A stretch of 64,000 nucleotides of DNA from Pygmaiobacter massiliensis (GCF_900199435.1 NZ_OAML01000003.1:310001-374000); one strand, 5' to 3'; positions 53,136 to 61,807 are shown, counted from the stretch's first letter. Made by a program: numbers and translations. Notes: a model not told the origin generated them from the sequence alone.

Positions 53136-53157
53136 TTATGATAAAGGAGAGTCTATT

Positions 53158-54090
53158 ATGGCACGTATTTATACTTCGGCTGATCAATTGATTGGAAACA
53201 CCCCGCTTCTAGAGCTGACACATATTGAAAAAGAGCTTGACCTTAAAGCAAAGATTTTTGCAAAACTGGAATATTTCAACCCGGCAGGTTCGGTGAAGGA
53301 CCGCATTGCCAAAGCGATGCTCGACGATGCCGAAGCAACCGGCAAGCTAAAACCGGGCACCGTCATTATTGAGCCTACTTCCGGCAACACGGGTATCGGG
53401 CTTGCATCGGTGGCTGCGGCGAGAGGATATCGCATTATCATCGTCATGCCCGAAACCATGTCGGTAGAACGCCGCCAGCTGATGAAAGCTTATGGCGCAG
53501 AACTGGTGCTGACCGACGGCACACTGGGTATGAAAGGGGCCATTGCCAAAGCAAACGAGCTGGCAAAGGAACTGCCCGATGCGTTTGTACCCGGCCAGTT
53601 TGAAAACCCCGCAAACCCGAAAGCGCACTTTACTACCACGGGCCCCGAAATTTGGAATGACACCGACGGCAAGGTCGACTATTTTGTCGCAGGTATCGGC
53701 ACCGGCGGTACCGTCACAGGCGTGGGCGAATATCTCAAATCCAAAAATCCCGCTGTTAAAGTGGTAGCAGTGGAACCTGCCGATTCCGCAGTGCTTTCTC
53801 ACGGTAAGCCTGGCCCGCACAAAATCCAGGGCATCGGCGCCGGTTTTGTGCCAGATGTGCTGAATACCGGCATCTATGACGAAATCATCACTGTCACCAA
53901 CGAGGATGCTTTTGCCATCGGTAAAAAGGTAGGCAGCCGCGAAGGTGTGCTGGTTGGTATTTCTTCGGGCGCAGCAGTATGGGCCGCCATCGAGCTGGCC
54001 AAGCGCCCGGAAAATGAAGGAAAGCAAATTGTGGTTCTGCTGCCAGACACCGGGGATAGATACCTTTCCACGGCGCTTTTTGCAGACTAA
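53158..54090 (+). CDS. cysK: Cysteine synthase A (O-acetylserine sulfhydrylase)
   Basis: PLP enzyme that makes cysteine from O-acetylserine and sulfide. 310 aa. The PLP lysine is K47 in [21 protein letters not shown] binds the substrate carboxylate and [10 protein letters not shown] the cofactor phosphate. PFAM fold-type II, full length. AAAGGAG lies before the ATG. It is followed by mnmA, which consumes cysteine-derived sulfur, and then by an Rrf2 regulator. Its 214-base leader with a small open frame suggests attenuation control. Confidence 0.96.
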   Translation: MARIYTSADQLIGNTPLLELTHIEKELDLKAKIFAKLEYFNPAGSVKDRIAKAMLDDAEATGKLKPGTVIIEPTSGNTGIGLASVAAARGYRIIIVMPETMSVERRQLMKAYGAELVLTDGTLGMKGAIAKANELAKELPDAFVPGQFENPANPKAHFTTTGPEIWNDTDGKVDYFVAGIGTGGTVTGVGEYLKSKNPAVKVVAVEPADSAVLSHGKPGPHKIQGIGAGFVPDVLNTGIYDEIITVTNEDAFAIGKKVGSREGVLVGISSGAAVWAAIELAKRPENEGKQIVVLLPDTGDRYLSTALFAD

Positions 54091-54096
54091 GAAAAA

Positions 54097-54134
54097 TAAT
54101 CGGCAGTGCCTTACCGTGCTGCCGATTTTTTTGC
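54097..54134 (+). terminator. Terminator of cysK
   Basis: AATCGGCAG and CTGCCGATT arms, then TTTTT. Confidence 0.85.
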
Positions 54135-54205
54135 CGAATAAACGAAAAATGAAATTCAACTTTTATAGCGTAAAAAGCCGATGAGATGCAAGAAAGGAAA
54201 GCAGG

Positions 54206-55276
54206 ATGTCGATGAAAAAAGCAATGATTGCAATGAGCGGCGGTGTAGATTCCAGCGTTTCCGCCTATCTTACAAAAAAACAGGGGTACGACTGCGTGGG
54301 CGTAACGATGCGGCTGTACGAAAATGCAGATGCCGGGCTTTGCAGCGACCGTACCTGTTGCTCGCTACAGGATGTCGCCGACGCACGCAGCGTCGCCTTT
54401 CGGCTCGGGATGCCCTACTATGTGCTCAATTTCACGCAGGACTTCCGCACCGCAGTGATTGGTCGTTTTGTGGAGGCGTACCTGCATGGCGCCACCCCGA
54501 ACCCCTGCATCGACTGCAACCGCTATATGAAATTTGAAAAGCTGATGCGCCGCGCAAAAGAGCTGGACTGCGATATTGTCGTAACCGGGCACTACGCGCG
54601 GGTGGAGGAGCAAGACGGCAAGTATCTACTGAAAAAAGCAGTGGACGAAACCAAGGACCAAAGCTATGTTTTGTATGACCTTACCCAGCAACAGCTTGCA
54701 CACATTCGCTTTCCGCTGGGGGAGATGCACAAAACCGAAACCCGCAAAATTGCAGAAGAGCAAGGTTTTATCAACGCCAAAAAGCGGGATAGCCAGGATA
54801 TTTGTTTTGTACCCGATGGGGACTATGCCAAAGTAATTGCCCTGCACACCGGCGAAACCTGCCCACAGGGAAACTTTGTGGACAGCGAGGGTAATGTGCT
54901 CGGCCGGCACAAAGGCATTATTCATTACACCATAGGTCAGCGCAAAGGGCTGGGCATTGCCGCAGCGCAGCCGCTTTATGTTTCGGCCATAGACCTGCAA
55001 AGCAACACAGTGGTGCTCGGCAGCGATGCTTCGCTTTATTCGAGCAAGCTTATCGCGGAGCGGTTCCACTGGATTTCGGGCGAGGTGCCGCACGAGCCAC
55101 TGCGGCTGAAAGCGAAAATACGCTATCGGCACAAGGAGCAATGGGCGACGGTTTGGCCCATTGGCACAGAAAACGCAGAGATTGTATTTGACGAGCCGCA
55201 GCGGGCCATTACAAAGGGGCAGGCTGTGGTGCTGTATGACGGTGATATTGTGGTAGGCGGCGGCATCATCTGCTGA
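54206..55276 (+). CDS. mnmA: tRNA-specific 2-thiouridylase MnmA
   Basis: Puts sulfur on U34 of tRNA-Lys, Glu and Gln wobble positions. 356 aa. PP-loop SGGVDSS (11-17), catalytic C101 in NPCIDCN, second active Cys C200 in DSQDICF, HYTIGQRKGLG, and a C-terminal beta-barrel domain. The start is ATG at 54206 with GAAAGGAAAGCAGG before it. In many Firmicutes mnmA is next to a cysteine desulfurase and an Rrf2 gene; here the desulfurase is missing from the neighbourhood. Confidence 0.95.
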   Translation: MSMKKAMIAMSGGVDSSVSAYLTKKQGYDCVGVTMRLYENADAGLCSDRTCCSLQDVADARSVAFRLGMPYYVLNFTQDFRTAVIGRFVEAYLHGATPNPCIDCNRYMKFEKLMRRAKELDCDIVVTGHYARVEEQDGKYLLKKAVDETKDQSYVLYDLTQQQLAHIRFPLGEMHKTETRKIAEEQGFINAKKRDSQDICFVPDGDYAKVIALHTGETCPQGNFVDSEGNVLGRHKGIIHYTIGQRKGLGIAAAQPLYVSAIDLQSNTVVLGSDASLYSSKLIAERFHWISGEVPHEPLRLKAKIRYRHKEQWATVWPIGTENAEIVFDEPQRAITKGQAVVLYDGDIVVGGGIIC

Positions 55277-55279
55277 CCG

Positions 55280-55308
55280 TTGATTCCCGCAGGGCAAAAC
55301 AGTATAAT
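55280..55308 (+). promoter_or_regulatory. Sigma-A promoter of the Rrf2 gene
   Basis: TTGATT, 17-base spacer, TATAAT, starting just after the mnmA stop. Confidence 0.8.
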
Positions 55309-55356
55309 AGGACAATAGAAATGAAGAGGCGGCCGGAGCCGCGCAGGAGGCAAGCA

Positions 55357-55785
55357 ATGATGATTTCTACCAGAGGAAGATACGCACTACGGGTGATGAT
55401 TGACCTCGCAGAGCATCGCGGGCAAGGGTTTGTGCCGCTTAAGGCCATTGCCACACGTCAAGAAATTTCGCAAAAATATCTGGAAAGCATCACTGCCATT
55501 CTTTCTAAAGCGGGGCTTGTGGAAGGTATGCATGGCAAGGGTGGTGGTTACCGACTTTGCCACGCGCCAGAGGATTACCGTGTGGGGGATATTCTGCGGC
55601 TTACGGAGGGCAGCCTTGCTCCGGTTGCCTGCTTAGAGCAAAACGCAACACCTTGTGCCCGGGCGGCAGAGTGCCGCACCCTGCCGATGTGGGCGCGGCT
55701 GGACGCAATGATAAACGAATTTTTCGACGGGATTACACTGTCTGAACTGATTGGACAGCCGACCGGCGGAGATTATGTAATTTGA
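55357..55785 (+). CDS. Rrf2 family regulator with three conserved-looking cysteines
   Basis: 142 aa. Winged helix MMISTRGRYALRVMIDLA, SQKYLESITAILSKAGLVEGMHGKGGGYRL (HTH and wing), then C92, C100 and C106 in the region where IscR/NsrR-type members hold an Fe-S cluster. CymR-type cysteine regulators lack these cysteines, so this one may sense iron-sulfur, redox or NO status instead. AGGAGG precedes the ATG. Position next to cysK and mnmA suggests sulfur control. Confidence 0.87.
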   Translation: MMISTRGRYALRVMIDLAEHRGQGFVPLKAIATRQEISQKYLESITAILSKAGLVEGMHGKGGGYRLCHAPEDYRVGDILRLTEGSLAPVACLEQNATPCARAAECRTLPMWARLDAMINEFFDGITLSELIGQPTGGDYVI

Positions 55786-55885
55786 AATAGGCGAATAGCT
55801 ATTCACTTGGATTAAGACGCTCGTAAAGCCGCCCCAAGCCCCGATGCATTAAAAGGGCCCTCGCGTACCCTTTTAGAAAGTAAAA

Positions 55886-55927
55886 ACAAAGCCTTGAGCC
55901 CTCTAAATGAGGCTCAAGGCTTTTGTT
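55886..55927. terminator. Terminator between the Rrf2 gene and the flavodoxin gene, bidirectional
   Basis: AAAGCCTTGAGCC and G(A)GGCTCAAGGCTTTT arms. A second small stem TAAAAGGG/CCCTTTTA lies just before it (about 55850-55875). Confidence 0.85.
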
Positions 55928-55972
55928 GTATAGCTTACAGTATTTGGCTTCCGATTTTATAGAAAACTTTCG

Positions 55973-56485
55973 CTATTTTTCAGAAAGCGCGTACATTTCT
56001 TTTGCCCATGACCGTACCGCGTGCAGGTCTTCATCATCCGGGTGAGACAGTGCCCGGTCAAAGTTTTCCACATTTACTTGCAGTTTGGTGTCATCAGGAT
56101 GTGCGGTCATGAGCGCAACATACCGCTCGCGCACACTCATAGGCATTTTACCTTGGCAGTAAAAGTGCCCGAGCAACTGATTGCCCTCTGGAATGACGGT
56201 GACTACTCGCTGCCACAGCTGTTCGTAATAAGCAGGCGAACCGCCAAACCCTGCGGTTCCGAAATAGGCAATCTTTTTATTTTGCAAGCTGTGCAGCAGG
56301 TCGCTCACGGCTGCATCGCAGTTGCCCTTGTCTGTCCAGGAGCCAATAAAATAAAGTTCGGCATCTGACGGGGGTGTGCCTGCGTCGCAGAAAATAACTT
56401 CTTGCTGTGGCAGAGCAGCGCGGATAGTTTCGGCCAGCAGCTTGGTGTTACCGGTTTTAGATGCATAAACAATTGCAGTTTTCAT
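55973..56485 (-). CDS. Flavodoxin family protein
   Basis: 170 aa. The FMN phosphate loop SKTGNT is at 9-14 (MKTAIVYASKTGNT); FIGSWTDKGNCD and YFGTAGFGGSPAYYEQL are further flavin-site stretches, and the QGKMPMSVRERY segment is typical of a group of gut-anaerobe flavodoxins that includes the BilS-type partner of bilirubin reductase. The link to BilS is only my impression, and no bilR-like gene is nearby. The ATG at 56485 has GGGAGA upstream. Confidence 0.82.
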   Translation of the reverse strand: MKTAIVYASKTGNTKLLAETIRAALPQQEVIFCDAGTPPSDAELYFIGSWTDKGNCDAAVSDLLHSLQNKKIAYFGTAGFGGSPAYYEQLWQRVVTVIPEGNQLLGHFYCQGKMPMSVRERYVALMTAHPDDTKLQVNVENFDRALSHPDDEDLHAVRSWAKEMYALSEK

Positions 56486-56602
56486 TTTGTTTCTCCCATC
56501 GGCAGCAGTGCGCTGCTCAGAGGCTGAGCAAGGGCAGTGCTTTGTTGAAATATCATATAAGATACGCGGGTTGCAAGCAGATGTCAAGCTCCAGCGAATC
56601 AC

Positions 56603-56646
56603 GGAAAAACAAAACAGCGGCACGGCAAAACTGCCATACCGCTGCA
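56603..56646 (-). terminator. Terminator after the CarD-type gene
   Basis: GCAGCGG and CCGCTG outer stem, GGCAG/CTGCC-like inner stem; TTTTGTTTTT follows on the minus strand. Confidence 0.75.
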
Positions 56647-56721
56647 AAATCGAAAAAAAGGCCCAAACATCCAACAGCAATTGCAAGCTAAAAGCGAAAC
56701 GCAAAATTCCGCTGGGCTCTG

Positions 56722-57264
56722 TTAGATGTAGTCGCCCACTGCTTTTTTAGATGCTTTGTTATCTTCGATTCCCAAACGTTCGAGAATAAGGGGTAAAACG
56801 TCTTCTTGTTTGATCTTCAGCACATAGGCAAATTCGTCATAGAGCAGTTTTTCTGCTTCTTTTAAAAAGCGTTCGTCTGAAATCCGGGGTTTCCGCCCAT
56901 CGGCTTTCAGTTGCTGCTGATGCGCGAAAATCGCTTTAATCATGCCAATCAGCGGGGCGCGGTCTCCATCAGTAAGTGCGTGGCGATACAGGTCCTGCCG
57001 CGCTGCCTCAGGTTCCACCCATAAAGTGTCGACGGCGGGCATTCCGTCAATGAGCGCGTAAATCTCCTCTGGGGTCAGCAAAGGACGGATTTTTTCTGCA
57101 AGCCGCGGGCTGTCTGTGGGCACATACACCAGTGAATTTGCAGTAAATGCCGGAGCAAGCACATAATAAACGCGCGGTTCCTTTGCAAGCGTTTTGCGCT
57201 GGATATCGACCAACGTGCAAATGCCGTTTTCGCCGTAGATAAAGCTGTCACCGATAGCAAACAT
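56722..57264 (-). CDS. CarD/CdnL family transcriptional regulator
   Basis: 180 aa. The N-terminal 60 residues form the RNA polymerase-interaction domain (FAIGDSFIYGENGICTLVDIQRK, YYVLAPAFTANSLVYVPTDSP), as in CarD, CdnL and the Mfd/TRCF N-domain. The helical C-terminal domain (about 65-180) follows. Members bind the polymerase beta subunit at promoters and tune rRNA or housekeeping transcription. The start at 57264 has GAAAGGA before it and a TATAAT-type promoter further upstream. Confidence 0.88.
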   Translation of the reverse strand: MFAIGDSFIYGENGICTLVDIQRKTLAKEPRVYYVLAPAFTANSLVYVPTDSPRLAEKIRPLLTPEEIYALIDGMPAVDTLWVEPEAARQDLYRHALTDGDRAPLIGMIKAIFAHQQQLKADGRKPRISDERFLKEAEKLLYDEFAYVLKIKQEDVLPLILERLGIEDNKASKKAVGDYI

Positions 57265-57352
57265 GATAGTCTCCTTTCGCTAAAAAAAGAAAACATGTAG
57301 CACGCTGAAACTGGACTTATGTCCCGCAAAGCGAACTACACGTTTAGCATCT

Positions 57353-57387
57353 ATTATATTATACCACGTTATTGCAAGGGGATTCAA
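57353..57387 (-). promoter_or_regulatory. Promoter of the CarD-type gene
   Basis: On the minus strand TTGAAT, 18-base spacer, TATAAT, with a second overlapping TATAAT five bases on. The rest of the 375-base gap to the next gene is AT-rich and holds nothing else I recognise. Confidence 0.6.
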
Positions 57388-57603
57388 ATGGGTATTTTTC
57401 ACAAAACAATCGATGCGGGTAATTTTGAAAAAACGCTTGCCTTAAATTAGAGCAAAGTGGTGGTGTTTTTTAATTTTACGCTGTGCAATATAAGCAGTTT
57501 GCCCAGAATGGTAAAAACTATTTTTGTAAAGGAAGGCCTCAAAAGATAAACTATAAAGCAGGCTGTTTAGGGGCTTATAAAGTAGCAGTTCTCTTTTTTG
57601 TCG

Positions 57604-57612
57604 CATATAGTG
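57604..57612 (+). promoter_or_regulatory. Mother-cell-sigma-like -10 element before the SpoIID-like gene
   Basis: CATATAGTG, 28 bases before the ATG. It resembles the sigma-E (CATACAnT) and sigma-K (CATAnnnTA) -10 consensus. No sigma-A promoter is seen. The same kind of element, CATAGAGTG, precedes the other peptidoglycan-binding gene. Confidence 0.4.
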
Positions 57613-57639
57613 GAAAAAATGAGAGGAGAGGCCCTTATT

Positions 57640-60378
57640 ATGACCAAATTTACCACAGAGGGTACTGGCTGGCTGAAAGTACAGATTACGACCGGCCAAG
57701 ATGCAGTGCCTTTAGGAGATGTAAAGATTCAGGTGCTGCCCAGCGGCGGCACAGAACCTATTTACGAAGGCGTTACAGACGAAACAGGCGTTTTAGAGGG
57801 AATGCCATTGGCATGTCCGCCCCGTGCACTTTCTTTAGAGCCGGATCCGTCACAGTTGCCTTATGGTGTCTATGACTTGACTGCAGAGCTTGCAGGGTAC
57901 AATACGCTTCGAATGTACAATTTTGAAGTGCTGGATGGCGAAGTAACCTTTGCGCAGCAAAATATGGAGCCTATTAACGAAACAACGGATGGCAGCCCGG
58001 TGCAGCCACAGGAAGACATTGTTGATACTCCGGAACATGGATTGTATGGGCAAGGCGGCAGCGGCCCGGCTCCCGAAGTCCCGCCGATTGTAGAGCCTGT
58101 TATGGCCTATGCAAGCCCAACGGCAGCGGTCGCTTTACTGGCCTATCAAGAAGTGGCCATCCCTGATACAATTACTGTGCATCTCGGCAGCCCTTCTTCC
58201 AGTGCCAAAAACGTTACCGTCACCTTCCGTGATTACATCAAAAATGTTGCCTCCAGCGAAATATACCCCACTTGGCCCGAAGAAGCTTTAAGAGCAAATA
58301 TGCACGCCGAAATTAGCCTTGCGCTCAACCGAATTTATACCGAATGGTACCGCAGTAAAGGATATCCCTTCGATATTACCAACTCGACCTCCTATGATCA
58401 GTTTTATGTCCAGGGACGCACTATTTTCGATCCAATGAACCGCATCTGCGATGATATCTTCAACACTTACGTGCGCAAACTCGGCACCGTGAATCCTTAT
58501 TATACCGAGTATTGCGATGGTAAATCGGTCACTTGCAAAGGCATGAAGCAGTGGGGCACCGTAACACAGGCGCAAAGCGGCAAAAATGCCTTGGAAATTT
58601 TGAAATATTACTACGGCAACGATATTGAAATCATTCGTACGAATAACATTAAAAATACCCCGGAAAGCTACCCCGGCACACCGCTGCGCGAAGGCAGCTC
58701 GGGCGTAGAAGTCAAAGTGATTCAGCGTCAGCTGAACCGCATTGCAAAAGATTACCCATCGTTTGGCACTACAAATGTAGATGGCGTGTTTGGCCCGGCT
58801 ACCACCTCTCAGGTTAAAAAGTTCCAGAAACAGTTTAACCAAACGGCGGATGGCATTGTGGGCAGAAACACTTGGTATAAAATAAGCTATATTTATGTTG
58901 CCGTTAAAAAGCTGGCAGAACTGGGCAGCGAAGGTGAAAAGTCGACCGGTGATTTTGTCGAGGGTGAATACTCTAACTCTGCCCTCTATGTGGGAAGTCG
59001 CGGCAATAGTGTGTTCCAAATTCAGTTTTTCTTGAACGAAGTGGCGACTGCAACGCCGGAGATTCCGAGTCTGGCCGTAGATGGCATCTTTGGCTCTGGC
59101 ACTCAAACCAGCGTGAAAGCGTTTCAGACCAAGTACGGGCTTTCGGTAGACGGTGTAATAGGTAGAAATACCTGGGATGCGATTTACCTTCAATACTCCA
59201 GCTTAGTATTAGATGAAATACCATATATTACTTCTCCGGGCCAATACGCCGGGGTGGTTTTAAAACTCGGTAGCCGCGGCAACACGGTAAAACGGCTCCA
59301 GTTCGCGCTTAATATGATTTCTCGCTATAATAGCAGTATTCCTACTATCGCGATGGATGGCATTTTTGGTGCGGGTACCGAGCGCTGTGTGCGTGCTGCA
59401 CAAAGTTACTATGGGCTCCCTGTTGACGGTATCGTTGGCGAAGTTACCTGGGATAAAGGCTTTGAAGTTTATACAGACCTTGTCGGCAATATCATTGCCA
59501 ACACTGCAATTCCTGGCACTTATCCTGGCGCTCCCCTTATGCTGGGTTCGCAAGGTTTGGCGGTTAAGGAGATGCAGTATTACCTCTACTTGCTTAGTGC
59601 GTACTATGGCGCTCTGCCTACCATTGCTTATGATGGCGTTTTTGGTAAAGCAACACAAGAAGCCGTGAAAATTTGGCAGCAACTGATTGGCCTGCCCGTA
59701 GACGGTATTGTCGGCCAGCAGACATGGACTTCGCTTTACACCCAGATCACCGTGCTGCATATCATTGACGGCTCCATCAGCGGCTTATTTGTAAAACCAT
59801 ACCCAGGCTCTCCGCTGCTACTTGGTATGGATGGTACGGCGGTGCAGTTTGTACAGTTCATGCTCACCTACATCAAGCCCTTCTACTCTGGATTGCTGCC
59901 GAATACGCCGCTTACTGGCGTCTATGATGTCGCGACAGAAAACGCAGTGAAGAATTTCCAGACCGAATTCAAAAAAACAGTTACTGGTGTGGTAGATGCA
60001 GCGACTTGGGATGCCTTGCTGACTATCTATTTCTCCTGCGCATCTAAATCCTACGGTCCCAGCCAGATTCCAGAAGGGGAGTACGGGGGATATGTACTGG
60101 TGCAAGGCAGCACGGGCCTACAGGTTTATCGCCTGCAAACTTATCTCAACAATATCGGTGCGCGTTACGACACTATCGATTACGCAACCCCGGACGGTAT
60201 TTTAGGCCCTGAAACGATGAAAGTGGTAAATCAATTCCAGAAAGAGTTTGGGATTGAAGTCCTGCCTTATGTAGATCGGCTGACTTGGGATGCAATTTAC
60301 AGCAATTATCAAAATGGTGCTTCCAGCCCGCAGTTCCAAGCGGTACTGAAACGCAAAAGAAAACTATCGCTTTTTTAA
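57640..60378 (+). CDS. SpoIID-like protein with six peptidoglycan-binding repeats
   Basis: 912 aa. N-terminal beta-sandwich of carboxypeptidase-regulatory type (about 1-110); Pro/Glu-rich linker; SpoIID/LytB-like domain (about 190-335) with YIKNVASSEIYPTWPEEALRAN-type sequence, its Glu matching the catalytic Glu of SpoIID, and CKGMKQWGTVTQAQSG; then six PG_binding_1 repeats at about 347-412, 448-513, 541-608, 633-698, 726-795 and 820-888, each with a DG-(I/V)-(F/L)-G and W-(D/T) pattern, although repeat 5 is divergent. There is no signal peptide. It may be a spore-forming mother-cell protein acting on cortex glycan. AGGAGAGG precedes the ATG. Confidence 0.85.
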   Translation: MTKFTTEGTGWLKVQITTGQDAVPLGDVKIQVLPSGGTEPIYEGVTDETGVLEGMPLACPPRALSLEPDPSQLPYGVYDLTAELAGYNTLRMYNFEVLDGEVTFAQQNMEPINETTDGSPVQPQEDIVDTPEHGLYGQGGSGPAPEVPPIVEPVMAYASPTAAVALLAYQEVAIPDTITVHLGSPSSSAKNVTVTFRDYIKNVASSEIYPTWPEEALRANMHAEISLALNRIYTEWYRSKGYPFDITNSTSYDQFYVQGRTIFDPMNRICDDIFNTYVRKLGTVNPYYTEYCDGKSVTCKGMKQWGTVTQAQSGKNALEILKYYYGNDIEIIRTNNIKNTPESYPGTPLREGSSGVEVKVIQRQLNRIAKDYPSFGTTNVDGVFGPATTSQVKKFQKQFNQTADGIVGRNTWYKISYIYVAVKKLAELGSEGEKSTGDFVEGEYSNSALYVGSRGNSVFQIQFFLNEVATATPEIPSLAVDGIFGSGTQTSVKAFQTKYGLSVDGVIGRNTWDAIYLQYSSLVLDEIPYITSPGQYAGVVLKLGSRGNTVKRLQFALNMISRYNSSIPTIAMDGIFGAGTERCVRAAQSYYGLPVDGIVGEVTWDKGFEVYTDLVGNIIANTAIPGTYPGAPLMLGSQGLAVKEMQYYLYLLSAYYGALPTIAYDGVFGKATQEAVKIWQQLIGLPVDGIVGQQTWTSLYTQITVLHIIDGSISGLFVKPYPGSPLLLGMDGTAVQFVQFMLTYIKPFYSGLLPNTPLTGVYDVATENAVKNFQTEFKKTVTGVVDAATWDALLTIYFSCASKSYGPSQIPEGEYGGYVLVQGSTGLQVYRLQTYLNNIGARYDTIDYATPDGILGPETMKVVNQFQKEFGIEVLPYVDRLTWDAIYSNYQNGASSPQFQAVLKRKRKLSLF

Positions 60379-60469
60379 AATGACACGGCACAGCCTTTTC
60401 TGTAAGGTGGGTCTTAGAAAATCAATTTGATGGTTGGCTGCTGTGAAAAGATGTAATGCTATTAAAGTG

Positions 60470-60505
60470 CAGCAGCCCACTTTTAGAGTGGGCTGCTGTT
60501 TTTGC
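60470..60505 (+). terminator. Terminator of the SpoIID-like gene
   Basis: CAGCAGCCCAC and GTGGGCTGCTG arms, then TTTTT. Confidence 0.9.
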
Positions 60506-60756
60506 AGAAAATATTAATTGGTTCTACTTTGCGAAAACGCAGCGTATGCACAGTTTATAGTACAACAAAACGGTGTGGGCGCACCCACAGAGCGGCCTGG
60601 AGCCTAGTCGCTAATAAGATTGTTAATAAGTAAGAAGCGGTAGTATATGAAACAACTTGTATAAACAGGGGATAGAACTGTTGGCAGCGCTGCGCGGGCG
60701 TTTTTTTGAGTTGTGCTCAGCGGCAGTTAGCGAGCAGAAAGGGTATCTCCGATCGC
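60506..60756. other. Gap between the two peptidoglycan-binding genes, possible small RNA
   Basis: No coding frame. It has a GTGGG/CCCAC hairpin (about 60576-60589), a GGC/GCC stem, and a GC-rich stretch followed by TTTTTTT (about 60690-60708). A short RNA is possible but I cannot identify one. Confidence 0.35.
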
Positions 60757-60758
60757 TG

Positions 60759-60804
60759 TAATAAAGCAGAAGGCTGAGCCAACGGCTCAGCCTTCTGCTT
60801 TATT
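60759..60804. terminator. Very strong bidirectional terminator
   Basis: AATAAAGCAGAAGGCTGAGCC pairs fully with its complement across AAC, a stem of about 21 bp. It serves the minus-strand gene ending at 60861. Confidence 0.9.
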
Positions 60805-60860
60805 CGGGAAGTATTTCTGTTTCTATAGCGCGAGAAGTTTTGCTGTGCTGCGAATGCGGC

Positions 60861-61646
60861 TTAAAGGGTTGCGTTGAAAGCGACAATCAGGGCACTCCAA
60901 GTGGTGGAGCCAACGACACCGTCAATCTTCAGGCCTTTAGAAGCCTGGAACTGCATAACCGCATTCTTGGTAGCGTTGCCGTACTGTCCATCGATGGTCA
61001 GTTTGGGGATACTGCCGCCCAGCGCAGAGAGGTAGCTCTGCACGAAACGAACATTATCGCCACTAGAGCCAACAGTAAGCACATAGCCGGGATAGCGCGT
61101 GGTGACACGTAGCGGGTTGCCTACCTCAATGCTGCTTGCAGCAGATTTCAGCATGCCAAAACTTTGTTTGCCGTAAGAGCCATCAGCGGTGAGACCGAAC
61201 TGCGGTTGGAACTGCCGCAGCGAAGCGGTAGAGCCGGAACCGTAAATGCCATCAAAACTGAGGCTTTGAATCGCGGTGTAAAGCGTCCGGACGTAGCCTA
61301 AGTGCTGCTGCATACTTTTTACGACGGCGCCTTGATCGCCAGCGCGGGAAACGATATTGCAGTAAACTTCTCCCTCTCCATAAATACTTGCATATTGAGC
61401 ATAAAGCTCATCCCAAGTAGCGCCACCGGTTTTACCGTCAGCGGTCAAACCGGTGAGCAGCTGGAAAGTTTTAACGGCTGCGGTGGTGCCGCTTCCATAT
61501 GCACCATCCACGGTGAATTTGGGGAGCTGAGGATATTTGCTCTGAACACCATTAAGCCAGGTTTGGACCATTGCGACATCGGGGCCGCTGCTTCCATTTT
61601 GTAAAACTACTCCGTAATACGGAGGCATTGCAACTGTGGTTGCCAT
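60861..61646 (-). CDS. Protein made of three peptidoglycan-binding repeats
   Basis: 261 aa, almost wholly three PG_binding_1 domains at about 14-80, 104-170 and 190-258, each with a GSSG- or GDQG-type start, a FTVDGAYGSGTTAAVK-like core and a W- or F-type end. No signal peptide, no catalytic domain. It may coat or tether to spore or cell-wall glycan, perhaps as a partner of the convergent SpoIID-like protein, whose repeats are similar. AAAGGAGGG lies before the ATG. Confidence 0.87.
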   Translation of the reverse strand: MATTVAMPPYYGVVLQNGSSGPDVAMVQTWLNGVQSKYPQLPKFTVDGAYGSGTTAAVKTFQLLTGLTADGKTGGATWDELYAQYASIYGEGEVYCNIVSRAGDQGAVVKSMQQHLGYVRTLYTAIQSLSFDGIYGSGSTASLRQFQPQFGLTADGSYGKQSFGMLKSAASSIEVGNPLRVTTRYPGYVLTVGSSGDNVRFVQSYLSALGGSIPKLTIDGQYGNATKNAVMQFQASKGLKIDGVVGSTTWSALIVAFNATL

Positions 61647-61666
61647 AGGGCATCCCTCCTTTCTCT

Positions 61667-61675
61667 CACTCTATG
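61667..61675 (-). promoter_or_regulatory. Mother-cell-sigma-like -10 element before the three-repeat gene
   Basis: CATAGAGTG on the minus strand, with an AC dinucleotide about 15 bases further upstream as in sigma-K -35 elements. It matches the element before the SpoIID-like gene in eight of nine positions. Confidence 0.4.
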
Positions 61676-61807
61676 CCGAAAAGGACGAAAGTGTGCGAAG
61701 AGGGTAGCAATGGCTGGAATAGCGTTTCAAATCCTCGTAACAGTCGGATTTAATCGATTTTTAGTGTAAAAGGGAAGCGGCGCCCGAAAAAGAAAAAGCA
61801 GAAAAAA

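Noticed and set aside
52940-53157. T-box, S-box or other known riboswitch in the cysK leader
   Set aside because: No T-box core (AGGGTGG-type with ACCGCG), no SAM aptamer core and no U-run terminator were found; the short peptide and hairpin explain it better.
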